Origin: Hydrogenophaga sp. PBL-H3
GTDB taxonomy: Bacteria > Pseudomonadota > Gammaproteobacteria > Burkholderiales > Burkholderiaceae_C
Assembly (NCBI RefSeq): GCF_010104355.1
Contig: NZ_CP044972.1
Coordinates: 3,906,001-3,970,000, forward strand
DNA length: 64,000 nt
Direction of reading: 5' to 3'
In this document: one piece after another, positions 1 through 9,461 of the stretch
How the letters are laid out: every line of letters begins with the position of its first letter
Numbering within the stretch: position 1 is the first letter of the stretch
Position numbers and translations under genes: made by a program
Notes under the pieces: generated by a model
Told to the model about the DNA's origin: nothing
Databases searched by the model: none
The model's input: the letters and a program-made list of their open reading frames with translations, nothing else

Positions 1-356
1 CCACCGCCATCCGCACCACGCTGGACGGCCTGCGGCGCCGCCTCGGCCGCTCGCATGGGCGCATCCTGGCGGTGTTCGAGCCGCGCAGCAACACCATGAA
101 GCTGGGCACGATGAAGTCGCAGTTGCCGTGGAGCCTGGAAGCGGCCGACCTTGCGTTCTGCCATTCGGGCGGCCTGGACTGGGACGCCACCGAGGCCCTG
201 GCCCCCATGGGCGCAAGGGCCCAGGTGGGCAAGAACATCGACGAGCTGGTGGCGCAAGTGGTGTCGGCCGTGCAGCCCGGCGACCACATCGTTTGCATGA
301 GCAACGGTGGGTTTGGCGGTGTGCACGAGCGCCTGCTGAAGGCGCTCGCCGCCTGA
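1..356 (+). CDS. mpl: Mpl ligase (C-terminal part)
   Basis: This is the 3' end of UDP-N-acetylmuramate:L-alanyl-gamma-D-glutamyl-meso-diaminopimelate ligase, a cytoplasmic Mur-ligase-family enzyme that reattaches recovered murein tripeptide to UDP-MurNAc during cell-wall recycling. The reading frame is open from the left edge (first full codon at base 3) and the start lies outside the window. The visible ~117 residues are the C-terminal Mur ligase domain, with the family's VFEPRSNTM block followed by the closing MSNGGFGG stretch. The first in-frame start-like codon at 72 falls inside the conserved block, so it is not the true start. The gene is truncated only by the window edge. Confidence 0.88.
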   Translation, partial: TAIRTTLDGLRRRLGRSHGRILAVFEPRSNTMKLGTMKSQLPWSLEAADLAFCHSGGLDWDATEALAPMGARAQVGKNIDELVAQVVSAVQPGDHIVCMSNGGFGGVHERLLKALAA

Positions 357-358
357 AT

Positions 359-679
359 TTAGTAACTCAGGGCCTGAGCCGGCACGTCAATTGAGATCAC
401 CGGTTTCGCGAGTGCCGCACTGGCCGCCCGCGCAAACGCCATCGCCCAGGCGCGGTGCGCCTGTTCACGAAAACGCTCCTCACCCGCGGCCTCGGCCACG
501 CACAGAACCTTGTCGGCCGTGAGCACCTTGCCGGTGGGCCGGATCGGCTCGCAACCGAGAAACGTGAACTGCTCGTCCAGCCAGCTGCGGGCCAGGTCGT
601 GCGGCATGGGTTGCACCTCTTCCAGATCGAAGAGATAGGCCGCCGACGGACTCCAGCTCACGGTGACTTGACTTCGCAT
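359..679 (-). CDS. Small conserved hypothetical protein
   Basis: The product is a 106-residue soluble protein that I do not recognise. It has no signal peptide, membrane segment or obvious motif. The start at 679 (MRSQVTVSW) is chosen because an AGGAGA ribosome site sits 6 bases upstream; an ATG at 730 in the same frame has no such site. The middle contains DLARSWLDEQFTFLGCEPIRPTGKV, and the Ala-rich C-terminal half looks helical. It lies convergent to mpl with 2 bases between the stop codons and follows the DAHP synthase gene on the same strand. The clean ribosome site suggests a real gene, but no function can be given. Confidence 0.68.
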   Translation of the reverse strand: MRSQVTVSWSPSAAYLFDLEEVQPMPHDLARSWLDEQFTFLGCEPIRPTGKVLTADKVLCVAEAAGEERFREQAHRAWAMAFARAASAALAKPVISIDVPAQALSY

Positions 680-753
680 GGTGAATCTCCTGATGGGCTT
701 CCATTGTGGCCCTCCCCCGCAGCGCCGCACACCGTGAAAGCCCGCGGCGGGGA

Positions 754-1887
754 TCAGGCTTTGGCCTGGCGTGCGGTCTGCACCGCGCCCGCCAACACCT
801 CCAGCGCCTCCAGCGAGTCGCTCCAGCCCAGGCAGGCGTCGGTGATGCTCTGACCGTACTTGAGCGCGCCGACCTCGTCCTTGCCCGGGGTGAACTTCTG
901 CGTACCCGCCTCGATGTGGCTTTCGATCATCACGCCGAAGATGCTGCGCGAACCGCCAGTGATCTGGCCAGCGATGTCGCGTGCCACTTCCAGCTGCTTC
1001 TCGTGCTGCTTGCTGCTGTTGGCGTGACTGCAGTCCACCATCAGGCGCGGCGCCAGCTTGGCGGCCTCAAGCTCCTTCACCGACGCGGCCACGCTGGCGG
1101 CATCGTAGTTGGGCGCCTTGCCGCCGCGCAGGATCACGTGGCAGTCCTTGTTGCCGTTGGTCTGCACGATCGCGACCTGGCCGTTTTTGTGCACCGACAG
1201 GAAGTGGTGGCCACGCGAGGCCGCCTGGATCGCGTCGGTGGCGATTTTGATGTTGCCGTCGGTGCCGTTCTTGAAGCCGATGGGAGCCGACAGACCCGAG
1301 GCCAGCTCGCGGTGCACCTGGCTCTCGGTGGTGCGCGCACCGATGGCGCCCCAGGCGATCAGGTCGCCGATGTACTGCGGCGAGATCACGTCGAGGAACT
1401 CGCTGCCGGCGGGCAGACCCAGGCGGTTGATCTCGATCAGCAGCTGGCGCGCGATGCGCAGGCCTTCGTCGATGCGGTAGCTCTCGTCCAGGTAGGGGTC
1501 GTTGATCAGGCCCTTCCAGCCCACGGTGGTGCGTGGCTTCTCGAAGTACACGCGCATCACGATCTCCAGCGTGTCGGCGTACTTGTCACGCAGCGGCTTG
1601 AGGCGGCGCGCGTAATCCACCGCCGCAGCCGGGTCGTGGATCGAGCACGGGCCAATGATCACCAGCAGGCGGTCGTCTTTCCCGTGCAGGATGTTGTGAA
1701 TGCGATGGCGGGTCTGGCTGATCAGCGTCTCCACCGGCGTGCCGCCAATGGGGAAGAAGCGGATCAGGTGTTCAGGAGGTGGCAACACGGTGATGTCCTT
1801 GATGCGTTCGTCGTCGGTCTGGCTGGTCTTGTCGATCGAACGGGTGTGCCAGGCATCGCTGCTGGTCGGGGCATGTTTCGCGGTCAT
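754..1887 (-). CDS. aroG: DAHP synthase, class I
   Basis: 3-deoxy-7-phosphoheptulonate synthase condenses phosphoenolpyruvate and erythrose-4-phosphate, the committed step of the shikimate pathway. The 377-residue product shows GPCSIHD at about 79-85, GARTTESQ at 193-200, DCSHANSSK at 295-303 and IESHIEAGTQ near 331, all class I (AroF/G/H) landmarks. Start 1887 is preceded by AGGAG and matches the usual N-terminus; the open frame upstream of it is leader RNA. The leader encodes an aromatic-rich peptide (1989-2060) and a terminator (1933-1967), so expression is very probably set by attenuation. Which of the AroF/G/H feedback types it is cannot be told with certainty; the symbol is generic. Confidence 0.95.
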   Translation of the reverse strand: MTAKHAPTSSDAWHTRSIDKTSQTDDERIKDITVLPPPEHLIRFFPIGGTPVETLISQTRHRIHNILHGKDDRLLVIIGPCSIHDPAAAVDYARRLKPLRDKYADTLEIVMRVYFEKPRTTVGWKGLINDPYLDESYRIDEGLRIARQLLIEINRLGLPAGSEFLDVISPQYIGDLIAWGAIGARTTESQVHRELASGLSAPIGFKNGTDGNIKIATDAIQAASRGHHFLSVHKNGQVAIVQTNGNKDCHVILRGGKAPNYDAASVAASVKELEAAKLAPRLMVDCSHANSSKQHEKQLEVARDIAGQITGGSRSIFGVMIESHIEAGTQKFTPGKDEVGALKYGQSITDACLGWSDSLEALEVLAGAVQTARQAKA

Positions 1888-1932
1888 CACGGGGCTCCTG
1901 GGGCTGGTGTTGCGGGTGGGGGAACAGGGTCG

Positions 1933-1967
1933 AAAAAAAACCGCCGGGCTGTGGGCTCCGGCGGTTT
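1933..1967 (-). terminator. Attenuator terminator of the aroG leader
   Basis: Read on the minus strand, AAACCGCCGG, a 10-base loop and CCGGCGGTTT form a perfect 10-bp stem that runs into eight U residues. It lies 21 bases after the stop of the aromatic leader peptide and 45 bases before the aroG start, inside the leader and not after a gene. The leader ORF contains GGCGG (2012-2008), complementary to CCGCC of the 5' arm, and ends in GGCTGT (1996-1991), complementary to ACAGCC in the loop and 3' arm. A competing antiterminator is therefore possible. Confidence 0.9.
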
Positions 1968-1988
1968 GTTCGAGATTCGGTGATGCGC

Positions 1989-2060
1989 TTACAGCCTCGC
2001 CTCTCGTCCGCCAGGGACTGAGAACCAAAAATAAAAGGCAAAGAAGTTGCGCGATTGCAT
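1989..2060 (-). CDS. Aromatic leader peptide (attenuator)
   Basis: This 23-codon ORF, ATG to TAA, begins MQSRN and then reads FFAFYFWF: five Phe, one Tyr and one Trp in eight codons, followed by SVPGGREARL. It sits in the aroG leader immediately upstream of an intrinsic terminator, the layout of classical amino-acid attenuators such as E. coli pheA. Ribosome stalling on the aromatic codons would favour an antiterminator in which GGCGG of the peptide's Pro-Gly-Gly codons pairs with the terminator's 5' arm. The mixed Phe/Tyr/Trp content fits an enzyme common to all three pathways. No Shine-Dalgarno is visible. The role is inferred from layout and composition. Confidence 0.88.
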   Translation of the reverse strand: MQSRNFFAFYFWFSVPGGREARL

Positions 2061-2068
2061 AGGTTGGC

Positions 2069-2077
2069 AATGTAGCA
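2069..2077 (-). promoter_or_regulatory. Candidate extended -10 for the aroG leader
   Basis: On the minus strand TGCTACATT resembles an extended -10 (TGnTATAAT) element. It would place the start of transcription near 2062, only about two bases before the leader peptide ATG, making that mRNA nearly leaderless. No convincing -35 is present, and the upstream gene ends at 2098, so read-through from it is an alternative. Confidence 0.4.
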
Positions 2078-2097
2078 CAGGCCTGCTGATCGCGGGC

Positions 2098-3093
2098 TTA
2101 CGGCCGGAACACCACGGCGTCCAGGCCCAGCGCACGGATGCGCCCCGCCGCTTCGTCGGCCAGGGCGCGGCTGGCGAACGGGCCGACCCGCACCCGGGTG
2201 CGCTGACCCTTGGGCGAGTCCACCACCTGGATGTAGGCAGGCAAGCCGGCATCGATGAGGCGGGCGTGCACACGATCGGCGTTGGCGGCGTCGGCGAACA
2301 AGCCGACATTGATGGCTAATCCCTCCAACGGGACAGGACGAACGGGGACGGAGACGGGGGCGGTCGCCGGCGCGGGCACCACCGCAGAAAGCTCGGGTGG
2401 TACTGGCGCCACGGTGGTGGGCTGGGTCAATGGTGCAGGCATCGCCTCGATCAGGGGTTCTGCGGGAGGTGCGGAAGGCCCGGCAACGGGCGCGGCAGGC
2501 GGTGCCGCCACCTCCGGCACCAACACCGCGGGTACGGGCCGCGGTCGCGGATCGGAGACCCAGCGGGACAAGCCCCAATAGCTCCCCAACGCGGCGGCGG
2601 CCAGGGCCACGTTGATGATCGCCAGCACCCACAAGCGCTTGCGAGTGCTGGAACGTTGCGCCAGCGCGGCGCAGGCTTCGCGCACCGTCCTGGCCTCACG
2701 CACGGCGCGGGTCATGCGCCGACGCGTGTCGGCGTGTAGCCAGGCGTTGCCGTACACGCCCGGGATCAGGCAGCTCAACACGAAGATCGCGCCGAGAAAT
2801 CCCCATTCAGCCAGCGAAGGACTGACCTGCCAGTCCCGGCTCAGTCCCAACACCAGCAGGGCCAGACCTTCCACCGCCGCCACGTACATCAGGGCGGCGC
2901 CCCACAACTGCCGAAAGACCAGCCAGTTCAGGGTGAGCAAGGCAGCGGCCCAGTTCCAGCCGGGGCCAGCCCTTCCCGCTCCGTCAAAGCGGGCAAACAC
3001 GGGCAGGTATCGACCGACATTCACCGGGCCCAGGGCCGCACGGTATAGCGCGGTGGTGGTGGTCTCCGAAGCAGGCTGCGGCGTGACGGTCAT
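2098..3093 (-). CDS. DUF2628-like membrane protein with SPOR domain
   Basis: The 331-residue protein probably binds denuded septal peptidoglycan through a C-terminal SPOR domain (roughly residues 250-331: INVGLFADAANADRVHARL and later RVRVGPFASRALADEA). The N-terminal half has hydrophobic segments around 45-80, 100-120 and 160-180, like the DUF2628 integral-membrane domain. A Pro/Ala/Val-rich linker (about 190-250) joins the two. Start 3093 is an ATG with a weak ribosome site; a GTG at 3108 in frame is equally possible. It lies between the export operon and the aroG leader on the same strand. The SPOR assignment is firm, the N-terminal family less so. Confidence 0.75.
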   Translation of the reverse strand: MTVTPQPASETTTTALYRAALGPVNVGRYLPVFARFDGAGRAGPGWNWAAALLTLNWLVFRQLWGAALMYVAAVEGLALLVLGLSRDWQVSPSLAEWGFLGAIFVLSCLIPGVYGNAWLHADTRRRMTRAVREARTVREACAALAQRSSTRKRLWVLAIINVALAAAALGSYWGLSRWVSDPRPRPVPAVLVPEVAAPPAAPVAGPSAPPAEPLIEAMPAPLTQPTTVAPVPPELSAVVPAPATAPVSVPVRPVPLEGLAINVGLFADAANADRVHARLIDAGLPAYIQVVDSPKGQRTRVRVGPFASRALADEAAGRIRALGLDAVVFRP

Positions 3094-3126
3094 GCCGGAT
3101 TCTGGCACGGCATTTCGGTGTGTTTT

Positions 3127-3843
3127 CTAGGGGTGAACGATGGGCTCGTCGCGCGAAATGCGGCCATCCACCAGCTCCACCAGCCGGTCGCAGCGCGCCG
3201 CCAGACGCGGGTCGTGAGTGACCACGACGAAAGACACACCGCGCTCGACGTGCATGCGCCGCAGTTGCACGAACACCTCGTCGGAGGACGCTGTGTCCAG
3301 GTTGCCGGTGGGCTCGTCGGCCAGCACCAGCGGCGGCTCCATCACCAGCGCGCGGGCGATCGCCACGCGCTGCTGCATACCGCCGGACAACTCGGACGGC
3401 CGCTTGTCCATGGCATGGGCGAGGCCCACCGCATCGAGCAGTTCGCGCGCCTTGGCCAGTTGCGCAGCGCTCACCCGCCCCTCGGCCATGAGCGCGGGCA
3501 GGGTCACGTTTTCCAATGCGGTGAAGGCCGGCAGCAGGTGGTGGAACTGGAACACAAAGCCCAGGCGGTTGCGCCGACGCATGGTGAGGCCGTTGTCGTC
3601 CAGGCCCTGGACTTCTTCCCCCTGGAACCGGTAGGTGCCCGAGCTCATGCGTTCGAGCAGGCCGAGGATGCTGAGCAAAGTGCTCTTGCCCGAGCCCGAG
3701 GGGCCGATGAGCGCAATGAATTCGCCCGGCATCACGCGCAGGTTCAGGCCGTGCAGCACCTCGGCCTCGCTGGGCAGGCCGGCGTTGTAGGTCTTGCGGA
3801 CGTCGCTGAGATCGATCAGCGGGGCACTGCCGAAGGTGTTCAT
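3127..3843 (-). CDS. LolD/MacB-type ABC transporter ATPase
   Basis: This 238-residue nucleotide-binding subunit has Walker [10 protein letters not shown] at about 44-52, a Q-loop region [10 protein letters not shown], the signature LSGGMQQR, Walker [12 protein letters not shown] and the H-loop THDP. The GNLD form of Walker B and the short length mark the LolD/MacB/FtsE group, which powers mechanotransmission across the inner membrane without moving substrate through it. The start at 3843 lies 4 bases from the permease stop (3848), so translation is probably coupled. With the adaptor and permease genes upstream it forms a three-gene export operon. It is not clearly the housekeeping LolD, because an adaptor is present and only one permease gene is seen. 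Confidence 0.9.
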   Translation of the reverse strand: MNTFGSAPLIDLSDVRKTYNAGLPSEAEVLHGLNLRVMPGEFIALIGPSGSGKSTLLSILGLLERMSSGTYRFQGEEVQGLDDNGLTMRRRNRLGFVFQFHHLLPAFTALENVTLPALMAEGRVSAAQLAKARELLDAVGLAHAMDKRPSELSGGMQQRVAIARALVMEPPLVLADEPTGNLDTASSDEVFVQLRRMHVERGVSFVVVTHDPRLAARCDRLVELVDGRISRDEPIVHP

Positions 3844-3847
3844 CACG

Positions 3848-5074
3848 TCAGAGGCGGATGGCCTGGCCCGGGTCCATGGCTGCGGCGCGGCGGGCCGGCG
3901 CGATGGCCGCCAGGACGCCGCACACCGTGGCCAGCACGGCCACCTGCAACGCCAGCAGCGGTGGCAGCGCAATGGAGAACAGCGGCTGTCCGTCGGATCC
4001 GCGCACGAAGGTGGTGAACACCCAGATCATGAACACAGCCAGAGCAACGCCAAGCACCGAGCCCACCGCGCCCACCACCGCCCCTTGCACCAGGAACACC
4101 CGCAGCACCTGGGCCCGCGTGGCGCCCATGGCCCGCAGGATGCCGATCTCGCGGCGCTTCTGCACCACCGACACCACCAGCACGCTGGCGATGCCCAGCA
4201 CCACCACCACCAACACCACGCCCCGGATGAGGCCGGTGCTCACCGACTGCGCGTTGAGCGCAGAGACCAGTTGGGCATTGCTCTCCTGCCAGCTCTCCAG
4301 CTGGTAGGGCAGTTGGCGGCGCAGTCCATCGGCCAACCCCTGCGCGGCCCAAACGTCGTTCACCGTCAGATCGATCGTGGTGGCGCCGCCGGGCAGTCCG
4401 AGCAGGCTTTGCGCGCCCCGCAACGGCACGATCACGGTGCGGCGGTTGAGCTCCTTCACACCAAAATCGACCAGCGCAGTGACACGCACCGATTCGCTCA
4501 CGGTGGTGGTCTGCACCGTGAGGCGGTCGCCCACGCGCACCCCCAGATCGCTCGCCAGGTCGCGGCCCACCACGGCTTCGCCCGGCGCCAGGCGCGCGGT
4601 GCCGCTGACCACCTTGCTGCGCAATCCGACGATGCGGTCGTAACGGTCCAGCTCCACCCCGAACAACGAGATGGATTGCGTGGCTTCGCCGCGCAGCGCC
4701 AGCGCGCCCCCGGCCACCATGGGCGACACCGCCGCGATGCCGGGCATGCGCTCCAGTTGCGGCACCAGCGCCTGCCAGTTGGCCACCGAGCGCAGGCGCT
4801 GCGCGCGCGGCTGCGCTTCGGTCAAAGTGGTCGTGCCCGCGGCCCTGATGGCGGGTGGCGCCACCACGTCGTCCGGTGCGCTGAGCGTGATGTGGGCCTG
4901 CGCGCCCAGCGTCTTGTTCAAGGTGTTGGTCTGCAGGCCGGTGATGAGCGCCGAGATGTAGGCGATCACGGCCACCCCGGCGGCCACGCCCACGATGATC
5001 AGCACGGTCTGCATGCGCCCCTCGCGCAAGAAGCGCAGCGCCACCCGCCGCTCGAAACCCAGCCACGCGCTCAT
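3848..5074 (-). CDS. MacB/LolE-type ABC permease
   Basis: The 408-residue inner-membrane permease has an N-terminal membrane helix (about 22-44), a large periplasmic MacB-core domain (about 45-280) and three C-terminal FtsX-type helices (about 285-305, 330-355, 375-395). The KRREIGILRAMGATRAQVLRVFL block just after the second helix is typical of FtsX-type permeases. Start 5074 (MSAWLGFERRVALRFL) is preceded by GAGGG; a TTG at 5095 overlapping the adaptor stop is possible. Partner genes are the adaptor upstream and the ATPase downstream. The set resembles a MacAB-type exporter with the ATPase as a separate chain; the substrate is unknown. Confidence 0.87.
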   Translation of the reverse strand: MSAWLGFERRVALRFLREGRMQTVLIIVGVAAGVAVIAYISALITGLQTNTLNKTLGAQAHITLSAPDDVVAPPAIRAAGTTTLTEAQPRAQRLRSVANWQALVPQLERMPGIAAVSPMVAGGALALRGEATQSISLFGVELDRYDRIVGLRSKVVSGTARLAPGEAVVGRDLASDLGVRVGDRLTVQTTTVSESVRVTALVDFGVKELNRRTVIVPLRGAQSLLGLPGGATTIDLTVNDVWAAQGLADGLRRQLPYQLESWQESNAQLVSALNAQSVSTGLIRGVVLVVVVLGIASVLVVSVVQKRREIGILRAMGATRAQVLRVFLVQGAVVGAVGSVLGVALAVFMIWVFTTFVRGSDGQPLFSIALPPLLALQVAVLATVCGVLAAIAPARRAAAMDPGQAIRL

Positions 5075-5091
5075 GGACGTGCCCTCACCGT

Positions 5092-6384
5092 TCAACGCCC
5101 CATGGCGTTGGTCAGCGCGGCCCCGGCATCGGGCGCAGCCGCACCAGCTGCCATGCGCTGGCCCGGCTGCCAGGGCACCCGCCGTACGCGCACACGCTCG
5201 TCGACGTGGGGCGTGCCACCGATCAGCACCACGTCACCTTCGGCCAACCCGTCAAGCACCTCGGCCGCGTCGAGCGTGCGCAAGCCGAGCTTCACCGCGC
5301 GGCTGCGCGCGTGGCCCTCGGCGCTCACCATCACGGCGGGCGAACCGTCTGGCAGCGCGGGGCGCAACGCCGCCAGCGGCAGCACCAGCGCACGCTCGCG
5401 GCGGGCGGTTTCCACCTCCACCGACACCGTCATGTCCTCGCGAAGAAAGGTCGGCGCGGGCGCATCCAGCGCGAGCTTGACCTCAATGGCGCCGCGCTGC
5501 GCATCGACCGACGGTGCGATCGAGAGCACGCGCGCGGTCAGCGGCTGGTCGGCAAACGCGTCGGACACCACCCGTGCGCTCTGGCCGCTTTGCAGTTGAT
5601 CGAGGAAGCGTTCGTCCACCTGCGCGCTGATCTGCGTGGGACCGGCCAGCGCCAGGCCCAGCAAGGCCTTGCCGGGCTGCACGATCTGACCGGGCTCGAC
5701 CTCGCGCAACAGCACCTGCGCATCGGCCGGCGCCACCAGCGTGGTCTGGGCCAGCCGGGCACGCGCCGCCTGGGTGGTGGCCTGTGCCACGGCCAGCTGG
5801 GCCTGGGCCTGCACCAGGTCGGTCCCGGTGTCTTCGTTGGCCTGCGTCTGGGCGCGCGCGCTGGTCTGCTGGGCCCGGGCCACGTCCAGCGCACGCCGGA
5901 CCTCGTCCAGGCGCGAAGCGCTCACGAACCCCTGGGCCACCAGCTGTTCGGTGCGCGTGAGCTCGGCCTGCGCGGCACGCACGGTGGCCTCGGTCTGGGC
6001 CAGCGCGGCCTGGGCGGCGGTGCGTCCGGTGCTGCGCAGGCCCGCCAAGCGGGCAGCGGCCTGGCGCTCGCCCGCCACCGCCTGCGTCAGCGCGGCGGCG
6101 AGTTCGTCGGATTCCAGGCGCAGCAGCACGTCGCTGCGGCGAACCTGCGCGCCTTCTTCAACCAGCACGGCCTGCACCCGCCCGGTGATGGTGCTGCCAA
6201 TGTCCACCCGCGAGAGCGTGGCCACGCGGGCCGAAAACTGCAGACTGCGCACCAGGGGCGCCGCCTGCAGCTCCACCGCATCCACCGTGGGATGGCGCCA
6301 GAGCCACCCAGCCCAGAAGGCAAGCACCAGCAACACACCTGCTGCGCCCCATCCCCAGCGACGTTGAGCGGACGACAGGGTCAT
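5092..6384 (-). CDS. HlyD/RND-type periplasmic adaptor
   Basis: The 430-residue membrane-fusion protein has a single N-terminal membrane anchor (about 12-30), a split lipoyl/biotinyl domain (VDIGSTITGRVQAVLVEEGAQV ... LVAPADAQVLLREVEPGQIV), a long Ala/Gln-rich helical hairpin (about 95-205) and a beta-barrel/membrane-proximal C-terminal part. It would bridge the MacB-like permease to an outer-membrane channel such as TolC, which is not encoded nearby. Its stop overlaps a possible TTG start of the permease. Start 6384 is the first ATG and gives a normal anchor; the ribosome site is weak. It lies 13 bases beyond the ruvB stop on the same strand. Confidence 0.9.
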   Translation of the reverse strand: MTLSSAQRRWGWGAAGVLLVLAFWAGWLWRHPTVDAVELQAAPLVRSLQFSARVATLSRVDIGSTITGRVQAVLVEEGAQVRRSDVLLRLESDELAAALTQAVAGERQAAARLAGLRSTGRTAAQAALAQTEATVRAAQAELTRTEQLVAQGFVSASRLDEVRRALDVARAQQTSARAQTQANEDTGTDLVQAQAQLAVAQATTQAARARLAQTTLVAPADAQVLLREVEPGQIVQPGKALLGLALAGPTQISAQVDERFLDQLQSGQSARVVSDAFADQPLTARVLSIAPSVDAQRGAIEVKLALDAPAPTFLREDMTVSVEVETARRERALVLPLAALRPALPDGSPAVMVSAEGHARSRAVKLGLRTLDAAEVLDGLAEGDVVLIGGTPHVDERVRVRRVPWQPGQRMAAGAAAPDAGAALTNAMGR

Positions 6385-6397
6385 GGGTGAAACGGCT

Positions 6398-7456
<1,059 letters not shown>

Positions 7457-7461
7457 CTTTT

Positions 7462-8040
7462 TTACTTGGCCAGTGCTTTGAGCGCGAGCTTGATGCCATC
7501 GCTCACCCCCACGTCAGCCGGCAGGGGCTTCAAGGCGGCTGCGGCGTCTTTGTCGCTGTAGCCCAGCGCCATCAGGGCCTGCTGGATGTCGCTTTGCACG
7601 TCGCTCTGCGCCGGGCCGCCGCCGGTGAACTGAAGGTCGGCGCCCAGCTTGCCCTTGAGTTCGAGCAGCAGGCGCTCGGCGGTCTTCTTGCCGATGCCGG
7701 GCACCTTGATGATGCGGCCGCTGTCCTGTGCGCTGATGGCCTGGGCGAGATCACCCACGCTCATGCCCGAGAGCACCGAGAGCGCGGTGCGGGGGCCAAC
7801 GCCGCTGATCTTGATGAGCTGGCGAAAGGCCTCACGCTCGGGTGCGGTGGCGAAGCCGTAGAGAATCTGGGCGTCCTCGCGCACCACGAAGTGGGTGAGC
7901 AGGGCCACTTTTTCCCCGGTGCCGGGCAGGTTGTAGAAGGTGCTCATCGGCACGTCGACCTCGTAACCGACACCGTGGCAGTCCAGCAGGATCTGGGGTG
8001 GGTTTTTCTCCAGCAGCGTACCGGTCAACTTGCCTATCAT
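7462..8040 (-). CDS. ruvA: Holliday junction DNA-binding protein RuvA
   Basis: RuvA recognises the four-way junction and recruits RuvB. The 192-residue protein begins [21 protein letters not shown] (OB-fold), has helix-hairpin-helix motifs around [14 protein letters not shown] and [20 protein letters not shown], and a C-terminal RuvB-contact domain with [12 protein letters not shown]. Start 8040 is preceded by AAGGA; the longer open frame has no support. The gene is divergent from the PhoH-like gene, with 28 bases between the two starts. Confidence 0.98.
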   Translation of the reverse strand: MIGKLTGTLLEKNPPQILLDCHGVGYEVDVPMSTFYNLPGTGEKVALLTHFVVREDAQILYGFATAPEREAFRQLIKISGVGPRTALSVLSGMSVGDLAQAISAQDSGRIIKVPGIGKKTAERLLLELKGKLGADLQFTGGGPAQSDVQSDIQQALMALGYSDKDAAAALKPLPADVGVSDGIKLALKALAK

Positions 8041-8068
8041 TGGACGATCCTTTTGAGGAATTATCGGC

Positions 8069-9049
8069 TTGATTCTCAGACACACCTTCTCCCCGCCCGA
8101 CAACGTCCGCATGGGTCACCTCTGCGGCCCCCTGGACACCCACATCCGCAGCATCGAGGCGGCCTTGCAGGTCAAGGTGGCGCACCGTTTCGAGCAGTTC
8201 CGCATCGAGGGCACCAAGCCCAAGGTGAACCAGGCGCTGGAAACCCTGCAGGCCATGTACGAGATGGCGAAGAAACCGATCCCGGCCGAACAGGTGCAGC
8301 TCATGCTGAGTGGCGACACCGCGCTGGCCGACCCGGGCGACGGCGCGCTGGCCATGCAGACGCGGCGCGGCGAGGTGCGCGGGCGCACGCCCAACCAGGC
8401 GCGCTACCTGGAGAACATGGCCACGCACGACATCACCTTCGGCATCGGCCCGGCCGGCACCGGCAAGACGTACCTCGCCGTGGCCTGCGCGGTGGACGCG
8501 CTGGAGCGCAGCGCGGTGCAGCGCATCGTGCTCACGCGCCCGGCGGTGGAGGCGGGCGAGAAGCTCGGCTTTCTGCCTGGCGACCTGGGTCAGAAGGTCG
8601 ATCCCTACCTGCGCCCGCTGTACGACGCGCTCTACGACCTGATGGGTGCCGACAAGGTGCAGAAGGCCTTCGAGCGCCAGCAGATCGAGATCGCACCGCT
8701 GGCCTTCATGCGCGGGCGCACGCTCAACCACGCTTTCGTGATCCTCGATGAGGCGCAAAACACCACGGTGGAGCAGATGAAGATGTTCCTCACCCGCATC
8801 GGCTTTGGCGCCAAGGCGGTGATCACCGGCGACGTGAGCCAGATCGATCTGCCGCGCACCGAGCTCAGCGGCCTGATCGACGCCGAGCGCGTGCTCAAGC
8901 GCGTGCAGGGCATCGCGATCACGCGCCTCTCGAGCGCCGACGTGGTGCGCCACCCGCTGGTGGCGCGCATCGTGGACGCCTACGACGCGCGCACGCCCCA
9001 TGTCGAAGACGCCACGCCGGCCAAACGCGCGCGCCGCAAGGCAGCCTGA
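8069..9049 (+). CDS. ybeZ: PhoH-like ATPase (YbeZ)
   Basis: The 326-residue PhoH-family P-loop ATPase has Walker A GPAGTGKT at about 130-137, Walker B VILDEAQN and an R-rich linker. YbeZ partners with the endoribonuclease YbeY, encoded just downstream, in 16S rRNA maturation and ribosome quality control. The start is a TTG at 8069 (reading LILRHTF at the N-terminus), preceded by GAGG; this agrees with the usual N-terminus better than the ATG at 8111. The last 30 residues are basic (KRARRKAA). ATPase activity and YbeY partnership are from family knowledge. Confidence 0.93.
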   Translation: MILRHTFSPPDNVRMGHLCGPLDTHIRSIEAALQVKVAHRFEQFRIEGTKPKVNQALETLQAMYEMAKKPIPAEQVQLMLSGDTALADPGDGALAMQTRRGEVRGRTPNQARYLENMATHDITFGIGPAGTGKTYLAVACAVDALERSAVQRIVLTRPAVEAGEKLGFLPGDLGQKVDPYLRPLYDALYDLMGADKVQKAFERQQIEIAPLAFMRGRTLNHAFVILDEAQNTTVEQMKMFLTRIGFGAKAVITGDVSQIDLPRTELSGLIDAERVLKRVQGIAITRLSSADVVRHPLVARIVDAYDARTPHVEDATPAKRARRKAA

Positions 9050-9059
9050 CGATCACACC

Positions 9060-9461
9060 ATGCACCCCCGCCCCCTCACCCGAGCACTCAGCGGCCTGCT
9101 GGCCTGGCTGCCTCTCGCAGCCTTCGCCCAGAGCAGCCCGTCCACCCCCGCCGCCCCCACCCTGATCTTCAGCAGCCAGGCGGTGCAGTACCGCTGTGAC
9201 GGCGGCACCGAGATCGAACTGGTCTACCTGAACCTGAGCAGCGGCAATGCGTTTGCCGCCCTGCACTTTGACGGCCTCACCATGATGCTGCAAGGACGCC
9301 GCGCCACCACCGGCGTGCGCTTCGTGGCACTCGACGAGCAGAACAGCTTGCGCTGGTATACCCAGGGCATGAAGGGCGAACTCAGCAAGCAGGCTGCCGA
9401 CCCCACCGCGCAAGAGCAGACCCTGCTGGCCAACTGCTTCGCCCAGCCGGCCAAACGCTGA
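9060..9461 (+). CDS. Secreted MliC-like protein
   Basis: The 133-residue exported protein has a signal peptide (about 1-22, cut after AFA). The rest resembles the MliC/PliC family of periplasmic C-type lysozyme inhibitors: an early Cys in [17 protein letters not shown], a central [19 protein letters not shown] and a late Cys in LLANCFAQP, giving a likely disulfide. It lacks a lipobox, so it would be periplasmic rather than lipid-anchored. It lies 10 bases after ybeZ, and its stop overlaps the ybeY start (TGATG), so the three genes are probably co-transcribed. The family call is by pattern only. Confidence 0.65.
   Translation: MHPRPLTRALSGLLAWLPLAAFAQSSPSTPAAPTLIFSSQAVQYRCDGGTEIELVYLNLSSGNAFAALHFDGLTMMLQGRRATTGVRFVALDEQNSLRWYTQGMKGELSKQAADPTAQEQTLLANCFAQPAKR

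Noticed and set aside
754..1983. Plus-strand frame opposite the DAHP synthase gene (706-1983).
   Set aside because: It is an antisense shadow without motifs; the minus-strand protein has all class I DAHP synthase signatures and an attenuator leader.
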